64,000 nt of DNA. Source: Apricaphanius iberus. Taxonomy: Eukaryota > Chordata > Actinopteri > Cyprinodontiformes > Aphaniidae. Each line of letters starts with the position of its first letter. Position 1 is the first letter of the stretch. Positions 56,901-64,000 of this stretch are shown here, piece by piece. The stretch covers positions 1,426,001-1,490,000 of the forward strand of contig JAPXFQ010002732.1 in the NCBI GenBank assembly GCA_028564705.1, read 5' to 3'. The position numbers and the translations under genes were made by a program. The notes beneath the pieces were generated by a model. That model saw only the letters and a program-made list of their open reading frames with translations. It had not been told where the DNA came from and searched no databases.

Positions 56901-59379
56901 AAATCAAACAAAATCTTCAACAACAACAAAAAATACTTTTTTGAAAAGATTTGTTGTGGTAGTTTTCTTTCTTACTGCTGAATGAAGGCATCTATCTAGG
57001 AAGCAAAAGCAGGAAGGATGGGGGAAATGAAAAGTGTAAGAGATGCAGCAATGAGAATCCATTCCAGGGTAACGTCTCTGCTCCCGAAGTCATCGAGACC
57101 TTCTATGAACAATGAGCCAAAGCAGGATAAGCCGCCTGTTAACATAGAGCTGTGTCTATGGTAATAGAAAGCTGAGTGGTAGGGAAAACTCCACAGCCAA
57201 CATGCATTACCTCTCTCCGTTAAGCAAAGCAGATTTAAGAGGCCTTATAGGAGGATCTTTTGTGATGTCGATGTTTATGTTAGGGCTGCAGCAATTCCTC
57301 GAGTAACTCGATTGCAAAAATTACTGGAGGCAAAAACTCTGCCTCGAAGCCTCGCTAAATTCCTACGACGTACACTATACGCGCAGGGATCTGGTTTTTC
57401 CGCATGGACCGTTGTTATTGATGCACCTGTGTGAAGCACGGCAGCAGCTCGTGATACAGTTTGAATTTATTTGGTGCGATGGCCGAGAGTAAAGAAGCCC
57501 ATAAACGGCAGAAAGTCTGTAAAGTTTGGGATTCGTTCCATTCTAAAAGAAGAGAACAAAGTACAGTGTATTTACTGCAAAGCAGTAAATACACTGTACA
57601 TTACATTGTTTCATCGAGCGTCGCTGAAACAATGTAATGTAACCTAAAGCCTGTATACACTGATGTCCGCTAATTTTAATACTGTGTTTGTAGCGCTGTC
57701 ATGATGCGGTTTGACTTAATGTGATGTTGAGCTTTGATGCTTTTAAGCAGTAAACTTATTCACGTTGCAAGACATTGCAAGACATTGCAAGAATCTGTGA
57801 GTAAAGAATCTAAATGATCTATGGCTCGCTGACTGAGATGCCCGTCCTTTAGACGTGCTGAACCGAACATGTTAATTCCAGCTGCACTGCAGTGGTGTCA
57901 TTAACTCACTTTGTCCAGGACCACGTCACTGATGGGTGGGAGCCCCTCGGGTTTCTGTATGCACTGATGCATGAACTGGAAGCCCAACAGGAAGTCTCTG
58001 CCATACTGCCGCTTCCCAGTGGGATCGGTGACGTCTGGAAAACCAAATCGGATTGAAACAGACAAAAAAAAAAACAAACAACAAACGATACTTCTACAAG
58101 CAAATAAAATAAAATAACGCGTTGCTGGTCCTGTTAGAACGTCTCCTCACCCTCCACATCCTGAGGAGCCCCCGTGGAGTTCTCCTTGTCTCCGGCGGCG
58201 GCTCCGCTGTCACTGCTCTCTGTCTCGGAGGTGTGACCCGCTCCGTTTCTCAGGGGCTCCGACTCCGCCTCGCCGTTTTCCTCGGAAGCGTCCGACTTCG
58301 CGTCAGCCTGGGGGGCGCCGCTGCTGCCGGGAGCAGGCAAGGAAGCAGCAGCGGAGGGGAAGACCGACGGCAGGAGCACGGGACTGCAGCCGAGTGGAGC
58401 CGACGGAATGGCCTGGTGGTCGGCAGGCGAGTCGAGATCTTTGGGCTCCTCCTGTGTGGACGGCAGATTCATTCATCAGATGCGCGTTTTCTCTTGTAAG
58501 GTAGCACTTCTGCTAGCAGGCTGCTTTTCTGCAGCTCCCTGAGCATCTTACTGGAGAATAAAGTGGATAAAACTAATTAAATCTGGTAGCTTCACATGAA
58601 CATAACCAGATTTACTTTTTAACAGGACAGCTGGATGATGCCAACCAAAGCAAAACTAATTTGTCAGGTCTCTGAGTTGTAAACTGAAAAAAGAAATTAA
58701 AAGCATCTATGTTCTTCACAGATTAAATTAAAGCATGCATGCCTTTTGTTACAAAAGACACAAAACACTCCTTTACTCCTAAAAAATTTTTACGTCAGAA
58801 AAACTTCAACCTCCAAAGAAAATCGGGACTGCCTCCGGGCATTTCTACCTTCGTATGGCTTATACAAAACTCCAAACCAGGCAGGAAAGCTAAAACCAGC
58901 GAGACGTGGTTCAGTTCGGAGCTTTTTGACTTTAAATAAACCCTTTACAGAACTTCTTCTAAAGCCCAAAACAGGCGGTCTGAAGCCATTTGTCTGCCGG
59001 CCTGTGTTTGATGATGTGACAGCTCTCCAAACAGAAAAACAACAACAAAAACTATAAGGGTAAAACAGGTCAACACAGGACGGCTTAAAAAAGGTCGATA
59101 ATATGGTTTTGGGACAACTAGAGCGGCCTGCAAGTTGCTTCCGTCCCCCCCCCCCCTCCTTTTCCACACACATGGAAACATTTTCCTCTTGAACCATTGC
59201 CCACACTGGTTCTGTTCTTTCTCCCTCACCCGCTCTGTCCCACTCCTTCGAGACTAAGAAAACCAAATTTTTGTAATTTTTCAAACAGACCTCATCCTCC
59301 TTTTGAGGTGCATCTCCAGGAAAGAACACTTCATTTGGTTTTCTCCAGGTCTTTGGTATAGCAGAAGAAGTCTGATGAA
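30003..59379 (-). CDS. eif4g3: eif4g3, eukaryotic translation initiation factor 4 gamma 3 (C-terminal two-thirds)
   Basis: Cytoplasmic scaffold of the cap-binding complex eIF4F, joining eIF4E, the eIF4A helicase and eIF3/40S. Twenty-three coding exons are visible, 3,302 nt, giving 1,099 residues plus stop with all phases matching; the 5' part (PABP-binding region) lies to the right. In order: PKTW-containing segment (about 10), an acidic linker, the eIF4E-binding motif YGRDFLL (YxxxxL-hydrophobic, about 140-146), [16 protein letters not shown]4G domain (about 262-492, eIF4A/RNA binding), a linker (about 500-730), MA3 domain from [20 protein letters not shown] (about 735-890) and the W2 domain with the acidic C-terminus [11 protein letters not shown]. 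It resembles EIF4G3 rather than EIF4G1 at [16 protein letters not shown] and [10 protein letters not shown] sites. Adjacency to hp1bp3 agrees. Which teleost duplicate (a or b) is unknown. Confidence 0.94.
30274..31753 (+). mobile_element. Degenerate Tc1-like element in last eif4g3 intron
   Basis: Left end near GCAAACCCGAATCAGAAAAA and right end near TTTGGGGTTGT resemble the ends of a Tc1 family common in fish. Frame 30697-31077 encodes transposase pieces: a helix-turn-helix region ([19 protein letters not shown]), [20 protein letters not shown], and up to the DDE start at WSDDSVFQ. The rest is broken and partly deleted. Inactive. Confidence 0.72.
32254..32400 (-). CDS. eif4g3: eif4g3 visible exon 22 (W2)
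   Basis: [20 protein letters not shown], then [20 protein letters not shown]. Donor GTAAGT. Confidence 0.95.
32517..32598 (-). CDS. eif4g3: eif4g3 visible exon 21 (W2)
   Basis: [20 protein letters not shown] then [20 protein letters not shown] is a strong family match. Donor GTAAGC. Confidence 0.95.
33215..34768. mobile_element. hAT-type element in eif4g3 intron
   Basis: Begins TAGGGGGGTCATGATCTCG and ends inverted TAGGGGTGTCACAATTCTCC. Flanking 8-mers ATTTCTAT and AGTTCTAT match at 7 of 8. It holds a further inverted repeat at 33752-34333. Confidence 0.68.
34904..35032 (-). CDS. eif4g3: eif4g3 visible exon 20 (start of W2)
   Basis: 43 codons: [20 protein letters not shown], then [26 protein letters not shown] is the first conserved W2 helix. 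Donor GTACGA. Confidence 0.95.
35186..35284 (-). CDS. eif4g3: eif4g3 visible exon 19
   Basis: [20 protein letters not shown], then [13 protein letters not shown]; segment between MA3 and W2. Donor GTTTGA, weak. Confidence 0.93.
35522..35603 (-). CDS. eif4g3: eif4g3 visible exon 18 (end of MA3)
   Basis: [20 protein letters not shown] then [17 protein letters not shown] is an eIF4G3 rather than eIF4G1 feature. Donor GTAAGC. Confidence 0.96.
35730..35855 (-). CDS. eif4g3: eif4g3 visible exon 17 (MA3)
   Basis: [20 protein letters not shown], then [20 protein letters not shown]. Donor GTGCGC. The 3.7-kb intron upstream holds three hAT insertions. Confidence 0.96.
36318..37709. mobile_element. 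hAT-type element with perfect 8-bp duplication, host of another hAT
   Basis: AGTAGAAC at 36310-36317 and 37710-37717. Ends TAGGGCTGGGCGG and inverted TAGGCCTGTGCGG. No transposase. Interrupted at 36396-36851. Confidence 0.82.
36396..36851. mobile_element. 456-bp hAT MITE nested in the above
   Basis: TTTTATGG at 36388-36395 and 36852-36859, perfect. Ends TAGGGGTGGGC and inverted TAGGGCTAGGCGATA. The same family as 17837-19173 but internally deleted. Confidence 0.85.
38068..39210. mobile_element. hAT-type element with perfect 8-bp duplication
   Basis: GTAGTAAT at 38060-38067 and 39211-39218. Ends TAGGGCTGCACAATTAATCG and inverted CAGGGCTGCACGATTATGAC. No transposase. It contains a long (TA)n. 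Confidence 0.84.
38937..38995. repeat. (TA)n microsatellite, about 29 units
   Basis: Uninterrupted AT run inside the hAT element. Confidence 0.95.
39535..39707 (-). CDS. eif4g3: eif4g3 visible exon 16 (MA3)
   Basis: [20 protein letters not shown], then [37 protein letters not shown] is close to invariant. Donor GTCAGT. Confidence 0.96.
40005..40117 (-). CDS. eif4g3: eif4g3 visible exon 15 (start of MA3)
   Basis: [20 protein letters not shown], then [10 protein letters not shown]; first helices of the MA3 domain, the second eIF4A-binding HEAT domain. Donor GTAACT. Confidence 0.95.
40308..40543 (-). CDS. eif4g3: eif4g3 visible exon 14
   Basis: [20 protein letters not shown], then [20 protein letters not shown] and a Glu/Arg-rich stretch. 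RGGSSK-L fits the family. Donor GTGAGA. Confidence 0.88.
40626..40743 (-). CDS. eif4g3: eif4g3 visible exon 13
   Basis: [20 protein letters not shown], then [18 protein letters not shown] and SRRTL are typical of the linker before MA3. Donor GTAGAG. Confidence 0.9.
40938..41028 (-). CDS. eif4g3: eif4g3 visible exon 12
   Basis: [20 protein letters not shown], then [18 protein letters not shown] is a family signature. Donor GTAACG. Confidence 0.92.
41029..42622. other. eif4g3 intron, nothing recognised
   Basis: No exon or transposon end that I can support. Frames in this stretch have no similarity known to me. Confidence 0.45.
42623..42729 (-). CDS. eif4g3: eif4g3 visible exon 11
   Basis: [20 protein letters not shown], then [19 protein letters not shown] and the NSR-IDP-K pattern match the eIF4G linker. 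Donor GTGAGA. Confidence 0.9.
43199..43337 (-). CDS. eif4g3: eif4g3 visible exon 10
   Basis: [20 protein letters not shown], then [20 protein letters not shown]; conserved segment after MIF4G. Donor GTCAGT. Confidence 0.95.
44507..45116. mobile_element. PIF-Harbinger-type MITE, copy 2
   Basis: Ends GGCCACGTCCACACTAAGC and inverted GGCTACGTCCACACTAAGCC, flanked by TAA (44504-44506, 45117-45119). 610 bp. Shares GTCTACACCCCCCTATC and GGCGTAAATGCTCGTGTTGA with copy 1, with an internal TAAACGGACxGTAAACGG repeat near 45000. Confidence 0.8.
45120..47196. other. eif4g3 intron, nothing recognised
   Basis: AT-rich. No splice-bounded coding frame or terminal repeats seen. Confidence 0.4.
47197..47301 (-). 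CDS. eif4g3: eif4g3 visible exon 9 (end of MIF4G)
   Basis: 35 codons: [20 protein letters not shown], then [15 protein letters not shown]. It is separated from exon 8 by a 5.4-kb transposon-rich intron. Donor GTAAGT. Confidence 0.96.
47521..47790 (-). mobile_element. Teleost interspersed repeat (SINE-like)
   Basis: Begins TTCAATTCACTTTTATTTAT, then ATAGCGCCAATTAACAACA and CTCAAGGCACTTTACA, a familiar fish repeat read here from its 3' end. Related to 20330-20420 in the other orientation. Full boundaries uncertain. Confidence 0.55.
49676..51291 (+). mobile_element. Tc1/mariner transposon, DD38E Intruder type, apparently complete
   Basis: 1,616 bp between TA dinucleotides (49674-49675, 51292-51293). 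The first 27 bp, CACTACCGTTCAAAAGTTTG plus GGGTCAC, are identical at both ends in inverted orientation. One uninterrupted transposase frame. The pre-insertion site can be read from the opposite repeat of its host element (GATCAGCG-TA-TATCC), proving the TA target. Confidence 0.92.
50088..51131 (+). CDS. Tc1/mariner transposase, 347 aa, intact DD38E
   Basis: Cut-and-paste transposase acting in the nucleus on its own terminal repeats. The N-terminus (1-110) has paired helix-turn-helix motifs ([20 protein letters not shown]; then [11 protein letters not shown]) joined by an AT-hook-like SGRPR at 58-62; KKKPYLR and KRKRLR are basic and could be nuclear localisation signals. The catalytic triad is D154 ([12 protein letters not shown]), D244 ([12 protein letters not shown]) and E283 ([14 protein letters not shown]): 38 residues between the last two, against 34 in classical Tc1 and Sleeping Beauty. 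From memory this spacing defines the Intruder (DD38E) family. The glycine-rich box [12 protein letters not shown] is present. No stop or frameshift, so it could be functional; expression is unknown. The start at 50088 gives the usual [12 protein letters not shown] N-terminus. Confidence 0.93.
   Translation: MARKRELSSETRQSILVLRNEGYSMREIAKKLKISYNGVYYSLQRTAQTGSNQSRKRSGRPRCTTEQEDKYIRVSSLRNRRLTGPQLASSLNSTRKTPVSTSTVKRRLRDSGLQGRVAKKKPYLRLANKRKRLRWAKEHRHWTEEDWKKVLWTDESKFEVFGSQRRTFVRRRTTEKMLEECLTPSVKHGGGNVMVWGCFGAGKVGDLYRVKGILNKEGYHSILQRHAIPSGQRLIGANFILQQDNDPKHTSKLCKNYLEKKQAAGILSVMEWPAQSPDLNPVELLWEQLDRMVRKKCPSNQSKLWELLLEAWGAISPDYLNKLTARMPKVCNAVIAANGGFFDESKV
51604..52209. mobile_element. 606-bp hAT MITE with perfect 8-bp duplication
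   Basis: CTGCAAAC at 51596-51603 and 52210-52217. Begins TAGGGCTGCCACGATC and ends GTCGATTATCAAAATA. Inserted in the TTAA element. Confidence 0.8.
52695..52931 (-). CDS. eif4g3: eif4g3 visible exon 8 (MIF4G core)
   Basis: 79 codons with [20 protein letters not shown], then [20 protein letters not shown], essentially invariant in vertebrate eIF4G. Donor GTGAGC. Confidence 0.97.
53013..53159 (-). CDS. eif4g3: eif4g3 visible exon 7 (MIF4G)
   Basis: 49 codons: [20 protein letters not shown], then [20 protein letters not shown]. Donor GTTTGT, weak but frame-consistent. Confidence 0.95.
53313..53510 (-). CDS. eif4g3: eif4g3 visible exon 6 (MIF4G)
   Basis: 66 codons beginning [20 protein letters not shown], first HEAT helices of MIF4G; includes [20 protein letters not shown]. 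Donor GTAAGC. Confidence 0.96.
53511..53595 (-). other. eif4g3: 85-bp GC-AG intron of eif4g3
   Basis: The donor reads ACACAG/GCGGGG and the acceptor GCTGTAG/GAACTC. Both flanking exons are conserved and phase 0. Reading through would shift the frame, since 85 is not a multiple of 3. Confidence 0.75.
53596..53751 (-). CDS. eif4g3: eif4g3 visible exon 5 (entry to MIF4G), GC donor
   Basis: 52 codons: [20 protein letters not shown], then [20 protein letters not shown], ending PETQQTQ. The frame and the family both require splicing after ACACAG at 53596, where the next bases are GC, not GT. No GT donor is available nearby. Confidence 0.88.
53833..55166. mobile_element. TTAA-type element, second copy
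   Basis: TTAA at 53829-53832 and 55167-55170. Ends AAGGGAATTTTT and inverted AGGGAAAGTTTG. Subterminal words AATATTACGTTGATTCA on the left and, on the right, GTAATAAACGTAAAATTTGC show inverted repeats shared with 49542-52650. It fills most of the 1,510-bp intron 53752-55261. Confidence 0.7.
55262..55381 (-). CDS. eif4g3: eif4g3 visible exon 4
   Basis: 40 codons, phase 0, containing [17 protein letters not shown]. Acceptor TCGTCCAG, donor GTGAGT. Confidence 0.93.
55382..57280. other. eif4g3 intron with A and G homopolymers
   Basis: Contains A(22) at 55829-55850 and G(22) at 55908-55929. Apart from these runs, nothing recognised. Confidence 0.5.
55908..55946. repeat. Poly-G (22) and G-rich tract
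   Basis: 22 consecutive G, then TGGCA, seven G, A and four G. It could form a G-quadruplex on the plus strand, and the intronic RNA of eif4g3 would carry the C-rich complement. Confidence 0.9.
57561..57599. repeat. Perfect 18-bp hairpin, 3-base loop
   Basis: GTACAGTGTATTTACTGC, AAA, then its exact reverse complement. Confidence 0.95.
57598..57640. repeat. Perfect 16-bp hairpin, 11-base loop
   Basis: ACATTACATTGTTTCA, 11 bases, then TGAAACAATGTAATGT. Confidence 0.95.
57910..58034 (-). CDS. eif4g3: eif4g3 visible exon 3 (eIF4E-binding motif)
   Basis: Contains [15 protein letters not shown], with the canonical YxxxxL-hydrophobic eIF4E-binding motif, then [18 protein letters not shown], near-identical across vertebrate eIF4G3. 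Donor GTGAGT. Confidence 0.95.
58151..58451 (-). CDS. eif4g3: eif4g3 visible exon 2 (acidic linker)
   Basis: Begins [20 protein letters not shown] and ends APQDVE. It holds the Glu/Asn/Gly run [16 protein letters not shown], like the acidic region before the eIF4E site. Donor GTGAGG. Sequence is poorly conserved, as expected for a disordered linker. Confidence 0.8.
59291..59379 (-). CDS. eif4g3: eif4g3 visible exon 1 (PKTW segment)
   Basis: Encodes [20 protein letters not shown] then [16 protein letters not shown] is a conserved eIF4G3 signature upstream of the eIF4E site. Acceptor CCTTGCAG, donor GTCTGT. Enters in phase 1 (two bases complete a codon), so more exons lie upstream. Confidence 0.82.
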
Positions 59380-61186
59380 CTGCAAGGAAACAGATGTGTG
59401 TTAACAAACCGACAAATGAAATGAATCGTTCCTTAAACGTGAAGAAAAAGAAAAAAAAAAACAAAGCAAGGGTTCCTGCCTGGGTAGATGGAAACATGTC
59501 ACATAGTGTCTCAAACAGAGTTTGTCAGACTTATTAGGTTTTTGATTTTATGGTCACATGTAATTCAGGTGAAAGCTGAAATAATGTTGAGAACGCAAGT
59601 TCAAACAAAATGCTCTTTTTTAAAAATTATAATTTCATTTAATTGGAGAAAAAGACGATCAGAAACATCATGTACGTTTGTGAAAAATGTATTGCTCGTC
59701 TTGGTGGCATAGCGCGACCTGCTTTAACTCTACCAGGTAATTTAAGTCACCAATGAGGAATTCTTTTCAGAATCGTTTAAATTCGGCGACGCTGGAGGAT
59801 TTTTCATCACAAATGGCCGGCGTTATGTCATGCTATAGCATGTTAACTGGATTTAAGTTCAGACTTTAAAGGGCCCCTCCAAAAGTCATGCAGAGGTGGA
59901 CTTGCTGGAGTGCTTTGGACAATCGTTCTGCTGGCAGGCGAAAAGTCGGATATTCTCCACTGTTTTCCTTCTAGAGAGCTGAATCCGTGTTTTTTTTAAA
60001 TCACAGCAAGTTGTTGAGATTCTGAAGTAAGCAGGGACGCAGCACCAGAGCATCATCCTACCACCACCCTTGACTCATGGTACAACATTTTTTTGCCTGA
60101 AATGCCATGTTGGTGCTATAACCAGAGGTCGCACTAGGTATTTTTCATTGTCCATCATTTTGACAGACAGGGTCAAAAAAATCCAGTCAATCTATTTTTT
60201 CTTGTCAGTTTTTAAATCCTATGTCTTTTGAATAGTATTTTTTTCACTAATCATTTAAAAAAAATATTCAATCCAAACCAGCTGAATAAGAGGTTTTGGA
60301 TTTTTTGCCTCGGACTGATGACTTCTCGTGGGGTTTTAGAGGTTGATCTGAAGGATGAATCCCCGCTCTGCTGATAAACTCGAGAATGGAATTAAAGGTC
60401 GTATATGGAACATGAGCACGATAGCGACACTCAGTTTATCTAAGTTGTAGTTACAACAAAAACATAATTCCAGCTGTTGGGTTGCCTGGTTGCTGTTGAT
60501 ACACCCAGTGACCAACCAGAACTGTGTCCAGTGAGGAATGTATTTTAGAGCAGTTTAACTGACCGCTAACATTAACAAAGTAAGCAAGTGAGTTAGCTTA
60601 CCAATCCAGGAGGAAAGTCGACGTTTCTGCGTGTGTTTGACAGAGTAGAAATGTTTTATGTGGGTCCATCTAGTGTAGGTTTCAACTGAAACTACTCTAG
60701 TTTCTGTTCTTCTGCGGTCACTCCTCACCTGAGACGGATAACAATATATCCAGGGCTCTGAAGCAGCTGCTTGACTTGTTGACTCCATCATTCTTCCTAA
60801 TACTAGCCGAACTGAGTCAACCATATAGTTGGATCATAGAGACTGTATCTGTGAAACCCGCGGCCGCTACTGGCCGGTAGATGTACACATAACGTCATTG
60901 TCGTGCCCGATTCAAATGTACATTTCATTATTTTTTCATTCAAATACTAATTTTTAAGGAACTGTTGTACTTTCATTATGCACCCCTCTAAAAGGCCAGT
61001 GGATGTAATATTTTTTTATGTAGCTTTTTTATGAAAATGTTTCATATTCAACATTTAAGGGCTACTTTAGTCAATGTTTTAAAATGAGGAAACATTTCTC
61101 CAGCTGAAGCGATCAGAAGTCGAAAAGACCCTCTGAACTAACCGTAAACTATTGTAGGAAATTAGCAGCAGGCGGTAGTCAGGGCC
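59380..61186. other. Upstream eif4g3 intron or 5' region, nothing recognised
   Basis: Earlier eif4g3 exons must lie upstream (the 59379 exon starts in phase 1), but none was recognised here. Confidence 0.45.
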
Positions 61187-62710
61187 GGCCCGAGGCATAG
61201 GCAGTATAGGCAAATGCTAAGGGCGCCGCATACCCAGGGGGCGCCAGAGAAGCGTTAAGAACTTTCCGCTGTTATTGTACTTGACACTGCAACAAGTGTA
61301 TCAGCGTTAGGATTCACAATTTACAGTCTACAGCTTTACATGGCATTGACTTTAACTGTTAAGGGCTGTTATTATATGACCAGTGGGGACTTGAAGGGAT
61401 CACACATACACTTAGCTCACGGTGCCGAACAAAACATTATGCGCCACAAAGCAGGATGGGAAACCACCACCTCCACCAATCAGACTTCTTTTACCCGCCA
61501 TTCGGTTTCCGTTTTTATTGCGTCAAAAGAAGTTAATATGTCAAAGTGTCCCAAATTATCTGGCGCCCAGGGGAGGAAGAAATGAAAAGAAGAGGAGGAA
61601 AAACGTGACAAAGACAAAGGTAATGTTACAGTAAAGATGATGTTAATTATATTATTTTGATGTTACAGAAAGATGATGATCAATAATGCCATTAGCTATT
61701 AGCATACGTGGTTAGCTAATCTATAAATAGTAGGGATTCAACGGGACAGGGTAAAGTACAGGACCGTTCGGTACGCCCTGCACGGGACAATCCGTCCTCC
61801 TGTACCTTGGGACTTCGGTACCGCCATTGATTTTGTGCTGGTAATTAGTTACTGCCGGCCCGACGTTACCAAACTGCGCCGTGCTCCCAGACACAGGTGC
61901 AACAACCAGCTCGCTGTTCCCCGCTCCAGCAGCTGGTTGGCATAGAGACACGAACTCCTCTCCACAATGCGTGCATCACGGAGCAGTGAGGAGCAAAAAA
62001 ATGTACACGGGTCGGTTTCGCTTTTTTTCGGAAATCAGCCCTGGTGTTAGGTGCTGCTCAAATGTCTCCCCGACATGAGCGCTTTCTGCCCGGGTGGGCT
62101 CCAGCATTCAGGGGCGCCGGGTTGCGCTGTGTTCATCTCCTATTTGCGGTATGCCAGAGCGCGAAGCAAAGAGGAGATGTGCTGCGCTCCATTCATTGAT
62201 GCACACACAAATGCCCTTTGAGCAGCGGGCACACGAAGAATATTCGCCACCTGTGTCAGTGTGGTCAGATGAGAGGTAAAATGCAGAAAAAATTCTGTTA
62301 CTGCGGCCCTGTGTGTGAACAATAATCCCAGAGAGACGTACAGCATGTTTATGTTGTATTCTCATGGCTTTGACACGCCCAAACCTGCAACTATGGGCGG
62401 ATTAAGTTAACTGTGACATTTTGCTTTTTGTTCCCACTTCCCAAAAAAATTTAATATTTGTTTTGGGATTTAAAAAAGCAGTCTCTTTCTACACAAAACA
62501 TGTACCGAACTGTACCGTGGACCGCGGCCCAAGTACCGAGGTTGTCATATGATGATGTCGTAGATGACTTTGCCTCAAGAAAATCCAGGAAAGTCAAGCT
62601 GTAGCAAGTCATGTAAGATTAAGGAGGTGGTGGTGTAGTTCCTGAAGTAATTTAAGGCAGGACCAAAAACACCGACAGAGCTCTTTTAAAGATCATCTTT
62701 TCATTTTTTT

Positions 62711-62761
<51 letters not shown>

Positions 62762-63149
62762 AAGAAGATAGATAACATGAGATAGATACATAAGATAGCT
62801 GAAAGAAGATAGATAAAATAAGATAGACAAGATACTATTATCTTATTTTGCACAGTGCCGTATTTCTATTGCATTTAAGTTAATGTCACTTGTTTACACT
62901 TATGTAGGCTATCTATATTGTATTTAATATGTTGAGTTCATTTTTTTATTTCTTTCTTTAATTATTATTATTATAATTAGTATTTTGAATGTGCAATTGT
63001 TTTATTTAAATAAAATAATGTCTAAAACAAAGCTATAAAGTTTCTTGTGAGTATATGTACACTACCAGTGCAAGTACTGTACTGCAATGCAAGGGGGCGC
63101 CACTTAAAATCTTGCCTAGGGCACCAAATTGTTTAGGGCCGGGCCTGGC
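61187..63149. mobile_element. hAT-type element with near-perfect 8-bp duplication
   Basis: Left end CAGGGCCGGCCCGAGGCATA and right end inverted CAGGCCCGGCCCTAAACAA. Flanks GCGGTAGT and GCGGTGGT match at 7 of 8. GGGGGCGCCA-like words sit near both ends. It is related in end sequence to 853-2758. No transposase recognised. It contains the GATA microsatellite. Confidence 0.7.
62711..62761. repeat. (GATA)n microsatellite, about 12-13 units
   Basis: Pure TAGA/GATA run, followed by degenerate GATA units to about 62834. Confidence 0.95.
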
Positions 63150-64000
63150 GGTGGTGGTGGTGGTTGGCACACGTCGGGCTGTTTGGAGAACATCTAACCA
63201 GCCACAGCGGCCACAGTCGCACTCCAAAGCCTCAGTGACTTTTCAATGTGCAGTCGGGTCATGGTCGGCGAGATGTATTGAATATAGTACCTTCATTTGA
63301 TTTATTCACCTGGAACTCTGTGCGTAAAGTTTAACATATCTGCGCATTTGTGGTCGGAGGTGTGAATACCAATCTGTTTTTTTGTTAGGGGTCTTTAAAA
63401 AAAATAAATAAAATAAAAACAACCCCAAAAACAAATCGGTGAAATATGAAAAATGTTCTGTTAACGCGACCCCTGCCTAGGACAGAGATAAAATAACTTT
63501 TACTTCTTGTTGAATCAAGAAATCTGATCTTAACTAAGGTGAGTGCTGCTCTGCGTTCCATTTTGTATTCCTGGATGAGTCACTAATGAACTCTTGGAAA
63601 AAAGTGTTGCTCGCCGGCTCCACTTGAGAGGGTTCGCCACTCTTCCATATTCCTCACATTTGTAGATAATAGCTGTCAGTGACAATTTCTGTTTCTCGTC
63701 TGTTTTGAGATCTTCTAGTGTATGTCAGGTTAACAAGCAGCCTCTACTTAAGGGATTTATTCTTTCTACCGGTTTGTGTTGTAAGACTGAATAGTTATAG
63801 AATGGTTTAACATACAGGGTGCGCTCTTACATTTTTACATAACGGCAGGGTAGTGTGTAAAGCGTTTATTTTTTTCAAATATCAAAATCTATTTTTGATG
63901 ATGGGAATCATTTACAGTCAATGTGACAAAAAAGCAAAAGCAGTCTTCCAGAGGACTGCCTACTTGTCCTATATTTGCAATCCACCTAATTTAATCAACT
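63150..64000. other. Right edge of window, nothing recognised
   Basis: No splice-bounded coding frame similar to eif4g3 was found. AT-rich, with short simple runs. Confidence 0.4.

Larger units (their letters stand above)
57281..57700 (+). pseudogene. Truncated hAT element with BED-finger transposase remnant
   Basis: Begins TAGGGCTGCAGCAATTCCTC, a hAT-type end. An ATG at 57479 opens [20 protein letters not shown], the usual start of a hAT transposase, then shifts frame; the next frame reads [12 protein letters not shown], the CxxC of a BED zinc finger. It is cut off there by two perfect hairpins at 57561-57599 and 57598-57640. The right end of the element was not found. Confidence 0.7.

Noticed and set aside
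58790..59497. 235-codon minus-strand open frame at the eif4g3 5' edge
   Set aside because: It contains the real exon 59291-59379 in frame but reads on through the donor into intron; the rest has no similarity known to me and the exon has good splice signals.
60555..60824. 89-codon minus-strand frame as an alternative eif4g3 first exon
   Set aside because: No donor in phase with the 59379 exon, no similarity to eIF4G, and no clear promoter signals.

Overview
The window is vertebrate, almost certainly teleost fish, nuclear DNA. The evidence is short conserved exons separated by introns packed with fish-type transposons: hAT, Tc1/mariner, PIF-Harbinger, TTAA elements, RTE and CR1/L2-like LINEs, and a tRNA-derived SINE. 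No bacterial-style operon, rRNA, tRNA gene or CRISPR array was seen.

Three protein genes lie head-to-tail, all on the minus strand. Reading the window right to left they are eif4g3, hp1bp3 and sh2d5. I recall the same neighbourhood on human chromosome 1p36 (EIF4G3, HP1BP3, SH2D5), so this is conserved microsynteny. I rebuilt exon structures by hand from splice signals, reading phase and similarity to family members I remember. All phases close: hp1bp3 gives 611 codons plus stop, the visible part of eif4g3 gives 1,099 codons plus stop, and sh2d5 gives 128 codons.

Layout. 1-4.6 kb: 5' end of sh2d5 (PTB-domain half); the gene runs off the left edge, and its intron carries an 8-bp-duplication hAT element with a SINE inside. 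4.8-13.8 kb: intergenic, dominated by an RTE LINE with a 19-bp target duplication, itself broken by another LINE, and by a 3.1-kb inverted-repeat element. 13.9-27.3 kb: hp1bp3, a linker-histone-like chromatin protein with three globular domains. 27.3-29.2 kb: short intergenic gap with the hp1bp3 promoter. 29.2-59.4 kb: the last 23 coding exons of eif4g3, covering the eIF4E-binding motif, MIF4G, MA3 and W2 domains. 59.4-64 kb: upstream eif4g3 intron or 5' region with another hAT; no exon recognised.

The genes are not a pathway: one is a translation-initiation scaffold, one a chromatin architectural protein and one a signalling adaptor. I found no convincing new multi-gene system. The most rewarding items are an apparently intact DD38E (Intruder-type) Tc1/mariner transposon whose empty site can be read from its host element, related inverted repeats bracketing the four MIF4G exons, a GC-AG 85-bp intron in eif4g3, apparent loss of the PxVxL motif in hp1bp3, and a tandem pair of perfect hairpins inside a broken hAT gene.
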